Shown: positions 1 to 8,346 of the stretch, in pieces | Layout: every line of letters begins with the position of its first letter | How positions within the stretch are numbered: the first letter of the stretch is position 1 | DNA from: JBAZLV01 sp964586075 | GTDB taxonomy: Bacteria > Nitrospirota > UBA9217 | Direction of reading: 5' to 3' | Length of the DNA stretch: 64,000 nt | NCBI GenBank assembly: GCA_964586075.1 | Contig: CAZPGZ010000012.1 | Span: 1-64,000, forward strand | Translations under genes and position numbers: made by a program | Notes under the pieces: model-generated | What the model saw: the letters and a program-made list of their open reading frames with translations, nothing else | The model's database searches: none | Told to the model about the DNA's origin: nothing

Positions 1-6
1 ATCATC

Positions 7-33
7 TAAAGTTTCGACTTAGAGCGCCGATAT
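7..33 (+). promoter_or_regulatory. sigma-28 (FliA) promoter upstream of the small protein/stator operon
   Basis: The -35 element TAAAGTTT (7-14) is identical to the enterobacterial FliA consensus, followed by exactly 11 bases and a -10 element GCCGATAT (26-33), one base from GCCGATAA. The first start codon of the operon (100) lies about 65 bases downstream. A fliA gene is present in this window (46616-47353), so the cognate sigma factor exists. Direct sequence match; activity is inferred. Confidence 0.85.
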
Positions 34-99
34 GATATCTGTAGATTTCCCTATACCATATTCCCAGTGCGCCCGGACCGGTGCGGAAGGATGATTTTT

Positions 100-300
100 A
101 TGGCAATTGCTCCTTTTCAAACAACTGAAGTTGTTCAGCTTTATAACAGGATTTTTAAGCTGAATCCGTCCATGATCCTTGACAAAGAGGAGCAGACGGA
201 ACCCCAGGACATGGTCAAAATTTCAGCAGAAGCAAAGAAAAAGCAAATCATAGAACAAGCCCGGACTGAGGTTCTTGAACGAATTAGGAACACCAAGTAA
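100..300 (+). CDS. small conserved-looking protein of unknown function, first gene of the motility operon
   Basis: A 66-residue protein. I chose ATG at 100 because GGAAGG at 85-90 sits nine bases upstream; the in-frame GTG at 67 and ATG at 91 are poorly placed. It is mostly charged and helical, with a short hydrophobic N-terminus and a Lys/Glu/Arg-rich C-terminal helix beginning at a VKISAEAKKKQI stretch. The start of that helix recalls FlgM-type or FlgM-associated small proteins of Deltaproteobacteria, but I do not see a full FlgM domain and do not assign one. It is the first gene behind the FliA promoter at 7-33 and overlaps the next start, which suggests a flagellar or regulatory role. Confidence 0.6.
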   Translation: MAIAPFQTTEVVQLYNRIFKLNPSMILDKEEQTEPQDMVKISAEAKKKQIIEQARTEVLERIRNTK

Positions 301-928
301 ATCTGGAAAAAGGCGGACTATTCTTCTGGAAAAACAAGACTTTAAAATACTGGTGGTTGATGACGATGAAATCGTGCGGGAGGTAATCAAATCACTCCTC
401 ACCAAAGAGCGGTATTCCGTTGTCACCGCGCGCGACGGCATTGAAGCGATCAATATCCTCAGAGTCGAGGATATGCATCTTTTGATAACCGACCTCCGCA
501 TGCCGGGCGCGGACGGGATCGAGGTGCTGAAATATGCCGTCAGGAATAATCCCGATACCGCCGTCGTCATTCTTACTGCGTTCGCGACCCTTGACACAAC
601 GCTCGAAGCGGTCAAGGAAGGGGCGTATGATTATCTTACAAAACCCTTTAAGGTGCAGGAACTCATCGCATTGACTGAAAAAGCATACAAGCAGGCGCTG
701 CTCATCAAGGACAACCGGGAACTCAGGAAAGCCCTTCAGGACACCTATCGCGACATAGAGCTGATCAAAACCGTGGCGAACCACAATAATGCCGGCATGA
801 CGGCGGGATGGATCGAACGGGTCGAGCAGTTGAAGTCCATGAGCGTGTTTTCGGAACAGGAAGCTACTCTTCTGAAAGAAAGGCTGACAACGCGTGATGG
901 AAGCCGGCAGAATATTAATAGTCGATGA
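275..928 (+). CDS. response regulator, single receiver domain with helical C-terminus
   Basis: A receiver domain (about residues 24-140) with an intact acidic pocket (VVDDDE), phospho-acceptor Asp in TDLRMPG, switch Thr in ILTAF and Lys in LTKPF. The remaining 75 residues are a charged helical tail with no recognisable DNA-binding or enzymatic domain, so it probably acts by protein contact. The start is uncertain: TTG 275 overlaps the upstream gene by 26 bases and has a GAGG four bases before it; no ATG fits the domain boundary. It overlaps the next gene's start by 32 bases, so the two receivers are likely translationally coupled. Confidence 0.85.
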   Translation: MNELGTPSKSGKRRTILLEKQDFKILVVDDDEIVREVIKSLLTKERYSVVTARDGIEAINILRVEDMHLLITDLRMPGADGIEVLKYAVRNNPDTAVVILTAFATLDTTLEAVKEGAYDYLTKPFKVQELIALTEKAYKQALLIKDNRELRKALQDTYRDIELIKTVANHNNAGMTAGWIERVEQLKSMSVFSEQEATLLKERLTTRDGSRQNINSR

Positions 929-2381
929 CGATCCGATTGTGAGATCCGTCCTGTCTGATCTGCTTGAAACTGTCGGAAATTACACGACGGACTGCGCTGA
1001 AGATGGGCTCGACGGCATTAGAAAAGTCACGGACAACGATTACGACATCGTGTTCACCGACCTTACCATGCCGCGGCTTACCGGTATTGATTTTCTGAAA
1101 GAGACAAAAAAAATCCGGCCGCAGCTCCCTGTCGTGGTCATCACGGGGCATGGCACTCTGGACAATGCAATAAATGCCATGCGGGAAGGCGCGAAAGATT
1201 TCATAACAAAACCATTTAATATTGCGACAGTCGCTTCGGTGGCCGAGCGTACCATCGGCGAGAAAAAACTGCTCGAAAAGCTTCTCGGCCCGGGAGATTA
1301 TGACGGATCTGTCGGCAGGCTGAATACGGAGCTCTTTAAAAAGCTTCAGGAAATAAGCATCCTTCAGGCTTTGAGCACAGAAATCGACAGTATGTACGAC
1401 AATAAAAAGATATACGAACAGATTGTGGAAATGGCATCCCGGATCATTGCGGCCAAGGAAATATCGTTCGGCATTATTGAAAACGGCTGGTTCAAAACAA
1501 AAAGCGCACTGGGCACAAGCCTGAAGCACATTCCCGTGGCAAACACGCTGTTAGCGTATGTGATAGAATCGCAAACACACTACCTTGCCATGCACGGCGA
1601 GATCAACCCGCACACCGGCACTACGCTGACCTCGCAGTTTTTTTCCATACCCTTCACCATCCATCATGAGGTTTTCGGAATACTGAATTTTTGCGATAAA
1701 GTTGACGGAACGGGTTTCAGCGACGGCGAAGTTTCCCTGGTGCTCACCTTCGCCAAAAAGGCCGCACAAAGAATCGAAAACAACGCCCTGTATGAAGTTT
1801 TTCACAACAACCTGATTAATACCTTGAAGTCCCTTGTCAGCAGCATAGAAGCGCGCGACCCTTATACCCAGCGCCATTCGGACCGCGTGACCCGTTATGC
1901 CCTGGAAATAGCGAACGTCATGAATCTCTCTCCCGAAGGGAAAGATGCCATCAGCTTCGGAGGATATCTCCATGACATCGGGAAAATCGGAGTACGGGAC
2001 ACCATCCTTCTAAAGCCCGACAAACTTACGCCGGAGGAATACGCCGAAATCAAGCTGCACCCGGTTATCGGGGACACGATCATCAAGCCTATCAAGTTTT
2101 TCCCCAAGGAGCGGGAAGTCATTCTGTATCACCACGAAAAATTCGACGGAAGCGGCTATCCGCACGGCCTCGCCGGCAGCAGCATTCCCTTGACCGCGCG
2201 CATACTCGCGGTTGCCGACACCTACGACGCCATGACCACGTCGCGGCCGTACCGCACCGCATTGACGCACGAGCAGGCCGTTGCGGAAATCAAGCGCTGC
2301 TCAAACACGCAATTTGACGGTGAGGTTGTCCGTGCATTTCTTCAAACAGCAGCAATAAAGGGGTGCCAACGATGGGACTAA
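897..2381 (+). CDS. REC-GAF-HD-GYP cyclic-di-GMP phosphodiesterase
   Basis: Receiver (residues about 5-120, phospho-Asp in FTDLTMP), a central GAF-like region (about 165-300) and a C-terminal HD-GYP domain (about 305-485). The catalytic set is complete: HSDRV, the metal-binding GYLHDIGKIG, HPVIG, the YHHEKFDGSGYP loop and VADTYDAMTT. Family knowledge: such proteins hydrolyse c-di-GMP to pGpG/GMP under phosphorylation control. Placed before a PilZ-like protein and the stator genes, it likely lowers c-di-GMP to favour swimming. The start is ATG 897 or the adjacent GTG 894. Confidence 0.95.
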   Translation: MEAGRILIVDDDPIVRSVLSDLLETVGNYTTDCAEDGLDGIRKVTDNDYDIVFTDLTMPRLTGIDFLKETKKIRPQLPVVVITGHGTLDNAINAMREGAKDFITKPFNIATVASVAERTIGEKKLLEKLLGPGDYDGSVGRLNTELFKKLQEISILQALSTEIDSMYDNKKIYEQIVEMASRIIAAKEISFGIIENGWFKTKSALGTSLKHIPVANTLLAYVIESQTHYLAMHGEINPHTGTTLTSQFFSIPFTIHHEVFGILNFCDKVDGTGFSDGEVSLVLTFAKKAAQRIENNALYEVFHNNLINTLKSLVSSIEARDPYTQRHSDRVTRYALEIANVMNLSPEGKDAISFGGYLHDIGKIGVRDTILLKPDKLTPEEYAEIKLHPVIGDTIIKPIKFFPKEREVILYHHEKFDGSGYPHGLAGSSIPLTARILAVADTYDAMTTSRPYRTALTHEQAVAEIKRCSNTQFDGEVVRAFLQTAAIKGCQRWD

Positions 2382-3130
2382 AAGCAGGAGATACTGTTTT
2401 TTTCAGGGTTATGCCGGGAATGGAGATGCTGCAGGGTACAATCGAGTCCGTCGAGGACGCGCGGCTCACCCTGCGGTCACACGACAAACTGCCGACGGAC
2501 CTGGCCCCGGGGCGCTATGTAATCATACCGGAAGCAGACACCGACTGTGATTACTACACCGAAGTTACCGAGGTGCACGATGAGTTGCTTCATTTGAAGC
2601 GGCTCTGGACCGGCAAGCGGGACTTCTTCCGGGTTGACGATGTTTTTCCCGTTCTTGTCCGGAAGATATCGTCCGATGCATCCGCCAAACAATGCAGAAT
2701 GATAACCGGCTTCAGTACGGAAGACTCCGCCGAGTCCACCATGCCGGACGGGACCGTCAGCCCGCAAGTCTGGAAAATGCTTGTCAACATCAACACGAAA
2801 CTAGAAATGATCCTGGAAAAACTGTCCATCGAAAGCGAAGGCCTGACGCAGGCGCACTGTACGCCGGTTAACGTCAGCGCGTCCGGAATCCGGTTGACCA
2901 TACCGGAAATCGTCGCGTGCGGAGATGCTGTTGAAGTCAAAATGGCGTTACCGGTATATCCTCCCGTGGCAATTGTCGCCTGCGGAGAAGTGTTGAGGGC
3001 CACACCCAACGATCGGGGCGGATGTGAAGTCGCCCTGCAGTTCGTCGAGATGGACGATGATGTGCGCGACCAGATAATTCACTATACCTTCAACCGGCAG
3101 CGAGAGATGAACAGACGACAGGACAGATAA
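2372..3130 (+). CDS. PilZ-like (YcgR-type) flagellar brake candidate
   Basis: A 252-residue protein. ATG 2372 is chosen over GTG 2363 because AAAGGGG sits at proper spacing. The N-terminal beta-rich half (GDTVFFRV, GRYVIIPE) resembles the YcgR-N fold, and DFFRVDDVFPV occupies the place of the PilZ RxxxR turn, though with only one Arg. VNVSASGIRL in the second half matches the D/NxSxxG PilZ signature, and ALQFVEM closes the barrel. A helical insert (about 110-160) separates the two halves. The degenerate RxxxR leaves real c-di-GMP binding uncertain. Its position directly before motA suits a stator/rotor brake acting with the upstream phosphodiesterase. Confidence 0.75.
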   Translation: MGLKAGDTVFFRVMPGMEMLQGTIESVEDARLTLRSHDKLPTDLAPGRYVIIPEADTDCDYYTEVTEVHDELLHLKRLWTGKRDFFRVDDVFPVLVRKISSDASAKQCRMITGFSTEDSAESTMPDGTVSPQVWKMLVNINTKLEMILEKLSIESEGLTQAHCTPVNVSASGIRLTIPEIVACGDAVEVKMALPVYPPVAIVACGEVLRATPNDRGGCEVALQFVEMDDDVRDQIIHYTFNRQREMNRRQDR

Positions 3131-3146
3131 GGAAATATTCCATCAT

Positions 3147-3893
3147 ATGGACCGTGCAAGTTTCTTAGGACTTATTCTCGGAATAGCGGCAATCATAGCC
3201 GGCAACATGATTGACGGGGGAAGGCTGAACACCATCCTGCAACCCACAGCCGCGATCATTGTGTTCGGAGGAACCCTCGGCGCTACACTGCTGAGTTTTC
3301 CCTTCAAAGACGTGGTCAGGGCCGTTGCGTCGCTGCGGAGCATTTTTTTTCAGCGGACGAGCAATCCCGAGGCAATCATCCGAGATATCATCCGGTATGC
3401 GCATATGGCGCGCAGAAACGGCCTGATCATTCTGGAGCCGGAAATCGCCAAAATCTCTCACCCGTTTCTCGCAAAGGCGCTCAAACTCGCTATAGACGGC
3501 ACCAGCCCCGTTATGCTGCGGGAGATCATGGAACAGGAAAACACAACCTACGAGGAAGAACGCAGACGGATCGCAAAAGTGTATGAAACCGCCGGAGGGT
3601 TCGCGCCCACGATCGGTATCGTAGGCGCCGTCCTCGGACTCATTCATGTAATGGAAAATCTATCCGATCCTTCAAAACTGGGCGCCGGCATCGCAGTGGC
3701 CTTCGTGGCGACAATTTACGGTGTAGGTTCGGCAAACCTTTTTATCCTGCCGATGGCAAAAAAGCTTACCCACGCCTTGAACCGGGACCTTGCACAGCGG
3801 GAAATGCTGATCGAGGCCGTTCTGGGCATTCAGGCAGGCACCAATCCCCACCATCTCGAAGAACGTCTCAAGGTTTTTCTTGAGGAACAGTAA
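3147..3893 (+). CDS. motA: flagellar stator subunit MotA, PomA/MotP-like class
   Basis: A 248-residue inner-membrane protein with four predicted membrane segments (two near residues 5-50, two near 145-200). The conserved IVGAVLGLIHVM and GIAVAFVATIYGVGSANLFILP segments place it in MotA/PomA. Its short N-terminus and MDRASFLGLILG opening are closer to the PomA/MotP branch (often sodium driven) than to E. coli MotA. With the MotB at 3905 it forms the 5A:2B stator. Ion specificity cannot be settled by eye. Confidence 0.95.
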   Translation: MDRASFLGLILGIAAIIAGNMIDGGRLNTILQPTAAIIVFGGTLGATLLSFPFKDVVRAVASLRSIFFQRTSNPEAIIRDIIRYAHMARRNGLIILEPEIAKISHPFLAKALKLAIDGTSPVMLREIMEQENTTYEEERRRIAKVYETAGGFAPTIGIVGAVLGLIHVMENLSDPSKLGAGIAVAFVATIYGVGSANLFILPMAKKLTHALNRDLAQREMLIEAVLGIQAGTNPHHLEERLKVFLEEQ

Positions 3894-3904
3894 GGAAAAC
3901 CACG

Positions 3905-4594
3905 ATGAGAAAAAAAAAGCGACAAGACGAACCCGAGAACGTAGACCGCTGGGTGGTTTCCTATGCGGACTTCATTACTCTTCTGTTCGCTTTTTTTACC
4001 ACGCTGTACGCGATCAGCCATGTGGATGCGGTCAAACTTGACCGTTTCGCAGGCTCCATGAAGTCCGCCCTGAAAAGCCAGGCAACTCCTACGAGCAGCA
4101 GCTCTCTTATTGAAGGAATCAAACCCATCAATTATGAAGACGCCAGGCTTGAAAAAGAGATACGGTCTGTTTTTGAGAAATCTGGTATAATAGAGGGCGT
4201 CGTGATTTCGCGTGATGAACGCGGCGTGCTCATTTCATTTGGCGATACGGTCCTGTTTGAACCCGGATCGGCGGAGATAAAGACAGATGCGCAGCCGTTG
4301 CTTGCCTCCGTCGCGGGAATCATCCGGCAGACGCGCAATACCATTTCAATAGAAGGGCACACAGACAATACCCCGATCAGAAGCTCTCGGTACACCTCGA
4401 ATTGGGAACTTTCTGCTGCACGGGCGACGAGCGTTCTGGCCTCTCTTCTCCAGGATCATCAGCTTAAACCGGAACGGTTTTCGGCCTCGGGGTATGGAGA
4501 GTACCGTCCCGTTACATCAAACACCACTCCCGACGGCAGAACAAAAAACAGGAGGGTAGATATCATCTTTGGTAACAAAAAAGACGGACCATAA
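3905..4594 (+). CDS. motB: flagellar stator subunit MotB, first copy
   Basis: A 229-residue protein: a short cytoplasmic N-terminus, one membrane helix starting SYADFITLLFAFF with the ion-carrying Asp at about residue 22, a periplasmic plug/linker, and a C-terminal OmpA-like peptidoglycan-binding domain (about 100-225, EGHTDNTPI and SAARATSVLASLL, ending KNRRVDIIF). A GGAAAA ribosome site lies just before ATG 3905. It pairs with motA at 3147. Its C-terminus overlaps the following histidine kinase start. Confidence 0.95.
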   Translation: MRKKKRQDEPENVDRWVVSYADFITLLFAFFTTLYAISHVDAVKLDRFAGSMKSALKSQATPTSSSSLIEGIKPINYEDARLEKEIRSVFEKSGIIEGVVISRDERGVLISFGDTVLFEPGSAEIKTDAQPLLASVAGIIRQTRNTISIEGHTDNTPIRSSRYTSNWELSAARATSVLASLLQDHQLKPERFSASGYGEYRPVTSNTTPDGRTKNRRVDIIFGNKKDGP

Positions 4595-6095
4595 AATACT
4601 CTTTCTGGGATTCAATCCGGAGGAACACGCCCGCATCAAAAACGTTTTCAAGGAAAAACATCCGGACTTGGGTATCGTTTTTTCCTCCTCGAACGAAGAC
4701 GGACTTCTTGCCGTGAAGAAGGCCAAAATTGCCGCAATTTTCATCAACCAGGCTGCGGATTCGATAAACGGATTCAGTTTTATAAAAACCATTCAGTCGC
4801 TTGAATACCATATCCCAACCGTGCAGGTCACCCTGCCCCAGGATAAAGAGGCGATCCTGAACGCTTTTGAAAAAGGAATTTACGAGTGTCTCACCATGGA
4901 GGAGAATTATATCGATTCCCTTCCCGTCGTTATGGATCGCGCGCTTGCACGCCATAAATATAGAAAAATGTCGCGCGCGAAAGAGTGGGCCATCAGCCAG
5001 AGCCGCAAGGAATGGATCACCATCATTGACGCGATAACGGATTTTATTTTTATTACCGACGACCAGTGTCGGCTGGTAAAAATGAACTGGGCGTTCTCCT
5101 CCGCGTTCGGCGGCACCCATCCCCGGTCTCTGATCGGGAGCACCTGCGTTGCTATTTTTGGGGACAATGCGCCCTGCAACGACTGCCATATCAACAATAT
5201 CCTGCAGCACACCACCAACACCGCGGAAAAAAAAGTAAATGACAATATTTATCAATTCAGCACCTTCCCTCTGTATATCGACGAGAAACCATATACCGTG
5301 CATGTTATGAAAAACATTACGGAAATGAGAAAGCTCAAGGACCAGCTCTACTATGCAGACAAGCTCGCGTCCCTGGGAAGCCTGGTCGCTGGAGTGGCGC
5401 ATGAAATCAATAACCCGCTCACCGGAGTCATTGCGTATTCGGAGCTTCTTTTAATGAAATCCTCCCGGGGAGACATCGACGACGAATTAAAGAAAATCCT
5501 GCATAATGCCGAAAGATGTAAAAAGATCGTGGAGAACCTGCTTACCTTCTCCCGCCAGAAGGCCCCGACAAAAAGTATCGAGGCCCTGAATGACATTATA
5601 GACCGCACGATCGACCTCAGGACGTACTGGCTTCGATCAGGCAACATAGAGGTCGTCCGGGAGTACGACGAAGGACTGACGGTTTTCGTAGACGCGCAGC
5701 AGATGCAGATGGTGTTCCTGAACATTCTGCAGAACGCGGAGCAGGCAATCAAGGATACGGGAAAAGGTTCCGGAAAAATTACGATCAACACGCGCTACAA
5801 CAAGCAGCAGAAAAAAATAACCATACGATTCAGCGACAACGGATCGGGTATTCCGAAGGGCGTGCTCGCAAAAATCTTCGATCCCTTCTTTACCACAAAA
5901 TCTGTGGGGGTCGGCACAGGATTGGGACTTGCGATCTCCCACGGCATCATTACGGAGCACGGCGGCAGAATCTGGGCAGAAAGTGTTGAAGGAGAAGGGG
6001 CCACGCTTATCGTTGAGTTGCCCACCGGTGCCGTCAGCGGCACAGAAGCTCCGGCAATACTGGGATCAACACATCCGGAAAACGCAGAAAGGTAA
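4569..6095 (+). CDS. sensor histidine kinase: pseudo-receiver, Cys-containing PAS, HisKA-HATPase
   Basis: A 508-residue soluble kinase. Residues 5-125 have the receiver fold pattern, but the acidic pair reads GF and the phospho-site region (AIFINQAADSINGF) has Asn where Asp is expected. A PAS domain follows (about 150-250) and contains CNDCH. The DHp helix carries the phospho-His in AGVAHEINNPLTG, and the ATPase N, G1 (DNGSGIP), F and G2 (GTGLGLAI) boxes are intact. The TTG start at 4569 overlaps motB; AGGAGG lies 13 bases upstream, so the start is not certain. It sits between two stator pairs, and a receiver partner may be the protein at 275 or the HD-GYP protein at 897. Confidence 0.9.
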   Translation: MVTKKTDHKILFLGFNPEEHARIKNVFKEKHPDLGIVFSSSNEDGLLAVKKAKIAAIFINQAADSINGFSFIKTIQSLEYHIPTVQVTLPQDKEAILNAFEKGIYECLTMEENYIDSLPVVMDRALARHKYRKMSRAKEWAISQSRKEWITIIDAITDFIFITDDQCRLVKMNWAFSSAFGGTHPRSLIGSTCVAIFGDNAPCNDCHINNILQHTTNTAEKKVNDNIYQFSTFPLYIDEKPYTVHVMKNITEMRKLKDQLYYADKLASLGSLVAGVAHEINNPLTGVIAYSELLLMKSSRGDIDDELKKILHNAERCKKIVENLLTFSRQKAPTKSIEALNDIIDRTIDLRTYWLRSGNIEVVREYDEGLTVFVDAQQMQMVFLNILQNAEQAIKDTGKGSGKITINTRYNKQQKKITIRFSDNGSGIPKGVLAKIFDPFFTTKSVGVGTGLGLAISHGIITEHGGRIWAESVEGEGATLIVELPTGAVSGTEAPAILGSTHPENAER

Positions 6096-6097
6096 AT

Positions 6098-6955
6098 ATG
6101 CTCGTCATTGTTGGAGCACTCGTGGTTTTGGGCGCCGTCATCGGCGGTTATCTCATGGAGCATGGAAATCTGTCCGTCCTCGTGCAGCCTGCCGAACTGG
6201 TGATCATCGGCGGAGCCGCGTTGGGCGCTTTTCTGATTTCCTCGCCGCCGAAAGTCACCGCCCATGTGCTTAAAAATATCTTCGGCATTTTCGCTTCAAA
6301 GAGCAGAACCAAAGGACACTATCTGGAGCTGCTGACGCTTCTGTACCGGCTCTTCTCAAAAATCCGGAAAGACGGTCTGATCTCTATTGAAGCGGACATA
6401 GAAAATCCGCAGAAAAGCCCGATTTTCTCCAAATACCGCTCGGTACTCTCAAACCCGCATGCGCTCCATTTTATTTGCGACAACTTCAAGGTGATTGTCT
6501 CGGCAAATATTCCTCCGCACGAATTGGAAAGCCTGGCCGATATTGAAATAGAGACATCTCATCACGAAGCTTTGATCCCGTCCCACAGCGTGGCCAGAAT
6601 TGCCGACGGTCTGCCCGGACTCGGTATTGTGGCAGCGGTCCTCGGCATTGTGCTCACCATGGCAAAAATCGACCAGCCTCCTGCGGTGCTCGGCCAAAGC
6701 GTGGGCGCCGCCCTGGTTGGTACGTTTCTAGGCGTTCTGCTGTGCTACGGTTTTGTCGGCCCCATCGCGGTAAATCTCGAGCACCAAGCAAAGGAAGAAA
6801 ACAATTTCTTTCAAGTAATCAAAGTGGCGCTGGTGGCCTTCGTAGGCGGCGCGGCCCCCCAGATGGCGGTAGAGTTCGCCCGGCGCGCTATACCGGGCAA
6901 GGAAAAACCGACCTTTGATGAACTCGAAAAAACGGTCAGAGATTCCACAAAATGA
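6098..6955 (+). CDS. motA: flagellar stator subunit MotA, E. coli-like proton class
   Basis: A 285-residue protein with the long-form MotA architecture: opening LVVLGAVIGGYLMEHG and QPAELVIIGGAALGAF closely follow E. coli MotA, as do YRLFSKIRKDGL, PGLGIVAAVLGIVLTM and VGTFLGVLLCYGFVGPIA. Four membrane helices with a large cytoplasmic loop contacting FliG. The length (285) matches the family (about 285-295). The stop overlaps the next start (ATGA). It is a second, distinct stator in the same operon as the PomA-like pair, suggesting stator switching with ion supply or load. Confidence 0.96.
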   Translation: MLVIVGALVVLGAVIGGYLMEHGNLSVLVQPAELVIIGGAALGAFLISSPPKVTAHVLKNIFGIFASKSRTKGHYLELLTLLYRLFSKIRKDGLISIEADIENPQKSPIFSKYRSVLSNPHALHFICDNFKVIVSANIPPHELESLADIEIETSHHEALIPSHSVARIADGLPGLGIVAAVLGIVLTMAKIDQPPAVLGQSVGAALVGTFLGVLLCYGFVGPIAVNLEHQAKEENNFFQVIKVALVAFVGGAAPQMAVEFARRAIPGKEKPTFDELEKTVRDSTK

Positions 6956-7734
6956 AAAGCAAAAAAGCCATCATCATAAAAAAGATCATAAAGCGGGGAT
7001 CGGAGGGCAGCCACGGCGGAAGCTGGAAGGTAGCATATGCCGACTTCGTTACAGCCATGATGGCTTTTTTTCTGCTGCTCTGGCTTTTGAGCATGGTCGC
7101 GCAGGACAAACGAATCCGCTTGTCTGAGTATTTTAAAAGTTTCAGTATCTTTCAACAAACCGGGACATCCTTCATGGATCGTACCAGCGAAATGCTGAAA
7201 GAGTCGGGAGAATCTCCCAAAAAATCCACTCCCGATGCATCTCCCTCGATTGCGAATACAATGAATGCAACTATGAAGGCGGAAGACTTTAAGGAATCGA
7301 TCAAAAAAGCAATCGAGCAGAAACTCGACGACATAAAGGACCAGGTTTTAGTTGATATCTTTGAAGGGGGGGTACGCCTTCAGCTTGTGGACAAGGCGGG
7401 CAAACCCATGTTTGAAATAGGATCGTCGCACCCCACGCCCCTTGCGATGCGGATACTTCAGGTTATCGGTGAGAATATCAAAAATCTCCCGAATCCCGCT
7501 TCCGTGGAAGGTCATACGGACTCACTGGCATATAAATCTTCAACCTATGGCAACTGGGAACTGTCCACGGAACGGGCCCTCGCTGCACGCAAGGAACTTG
7601 AGGCGCTGGGGCTCAGTGCTTCACGCATTACAAGAGTAGCAGGATATGCCGATACCGTGCCTCTGATTAAGGAAGACACGGAAGACCCCCGCAACAGGCG
7701 GATCAGCATTATTCTCTTTTTCCCTCAAAAATAG
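6952..7734 (+). CDS. motB: flagellar stator subunit MotB, second copy
   Basis: A 260-residue protein that starts within the ATGA overlap with motA. The N-terminus KKAIIIKKIIKRG and SHGGSWKVAYADFVTAMMAFFLLLWLL mirror E. coli MotB, with the proton-carrying Asp at residue 31. A linker follows (about 70-130), then an OmpA-like domain (VEGHTDSLAY, NWELSTERALAARKELEALGL, RNRRISIILF). It is the last gene of the plus-strand operon and converges on cheD 54 bases away; I see no clear hairpin-plus-T terminator in that gap. Confidence 0.96.
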   Translation: MKSKKAIIIKKIIKRGSEGSHGGSWKVAYADFVTAMMAFFLLLWLLSMVAQDKRIRLSEYFKSFSIFQQTGTSFMDRTSEMLKESGESPKKSTPDASPSIANTMNATMKAEDFKESIKKAIEQKLDDIKDQVLVDIFEGGVRLQLVDKAGKPMFEIGSSHPTPLAMRILQVIGENIKNLPNPASVEGHTDSLAYKSSTYGNWELSTERALAARKELEALGLSASRITRVAGYADTVPLIKEDTEDPRNRRISIILFFPQK

Positions 7735-7788
7735 TTCGGAAACCACAAAACGCGCACAGGGCCGTCCGCAGTTACACCGGCGCCGTCC

Positions 7789-8289
7789 TTACTCCGCATC
7801 AACAAGCTTTTTAAGGATTTTTTTCACAAACACGCTGCCGGTGCGTATGTCGAAAATAATTTTCCGACCGGAGTCCCCCCCTACGTCGGCATTGATAATC
7901 GGGATACGTTCTTTTTCCAGCGTGTCGCGGGCAAACAGAATGTTTCGCTCGCCGATATTCATGAGCGAGCTTTTCATGGTGAGCACATCCCCCCCCCCGA
8001 ACACTTTCGCCTGAAGGTTCTTTTTTGAGGCTCCGACGTGCAGCATTTTCTCAATCAGCTTCGGGATGGCGATGCTTCCGTATTTTGGTGAGGCAAGTCC
8101 TTCTCCATTCCAGAACGGAAGCATATAATGGTTCATACCGCCGGTTTTGGTCAGGGGGTCCCACAGGCACACGGAGACACAGGAGCCGAGAATAGTCGTA
8201 ATAATGCAGGGGGCATTCTGGACACAAATACTGCCGGACATCAGGAAGTATTGTTTTTGTTTTTTTATGTCAGCGTTCGTAAGTCCCAT
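7789..8289 (-). CDS. cheD: CheD, chemoreceptor glutamine deamidase
   Basis: A 166-residue protein with the CheD catalytic Cys in TILGSCVSVCLWD and catalytic His in GMNHYMLP, followed by the GGGDVL and INADVGGDSGRKIIFD signatures. It deamidates receptor glutamines and in other bacteria interacts with CheC and receptors; no cheC is visible here. There is no clear Shine-Dalgarno before ATG 8289, only an A/T-rich stretch and the palindrome at 8301-8314. It is the most promoter-distal gene of the che1 block. Confidence 0.95.
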   Translation of the reverse strand: MGLTNADIKKQKQYFLMSGSICVQNAPCIITTILGSCVSVCLWDPLTKTGGMNHYMLPFWNGEGLASPKYGSIAIPKLIEKMLHVGASKKNLQAKVFGGGDVLTMKSSLMNIGERNILFARDTLEKERIPIINADVGGDSGRKIIFDIRTGSVFVKKILKKLVDAE

Positions 8290-8300
8290 TAAAAAAATAT

Positions 8301-8314
8301 TGTATGTTCATACA
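8301..8314. promoter_or_regulatory. short palindrome upstream of cheD
   Basis: TGTATG and CATACA form perfect six-base arms around a two-base centre, twelve bases before the cheD start. It could be an operator half-site pair or a small RNA hairpin near the start. Only the symmetry is seen; no regulator is assigned. Confidence 0.3.
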
Positions 8315-8346
8315 GCCCGCCCACGGACCGATGCTGTCGCTCCGGA

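Noticed and set aside
5184..5200. CNDCH in the histidine kinase as a c-type haem site
   Set aside because: The protein has no signal peptide and is predicted cytoplasmic, so covalent haem attachment is unlikely.
7735..7788. possible terminator between motB and cheD
   Set aside because: No hairpin with a T-run on either strand.
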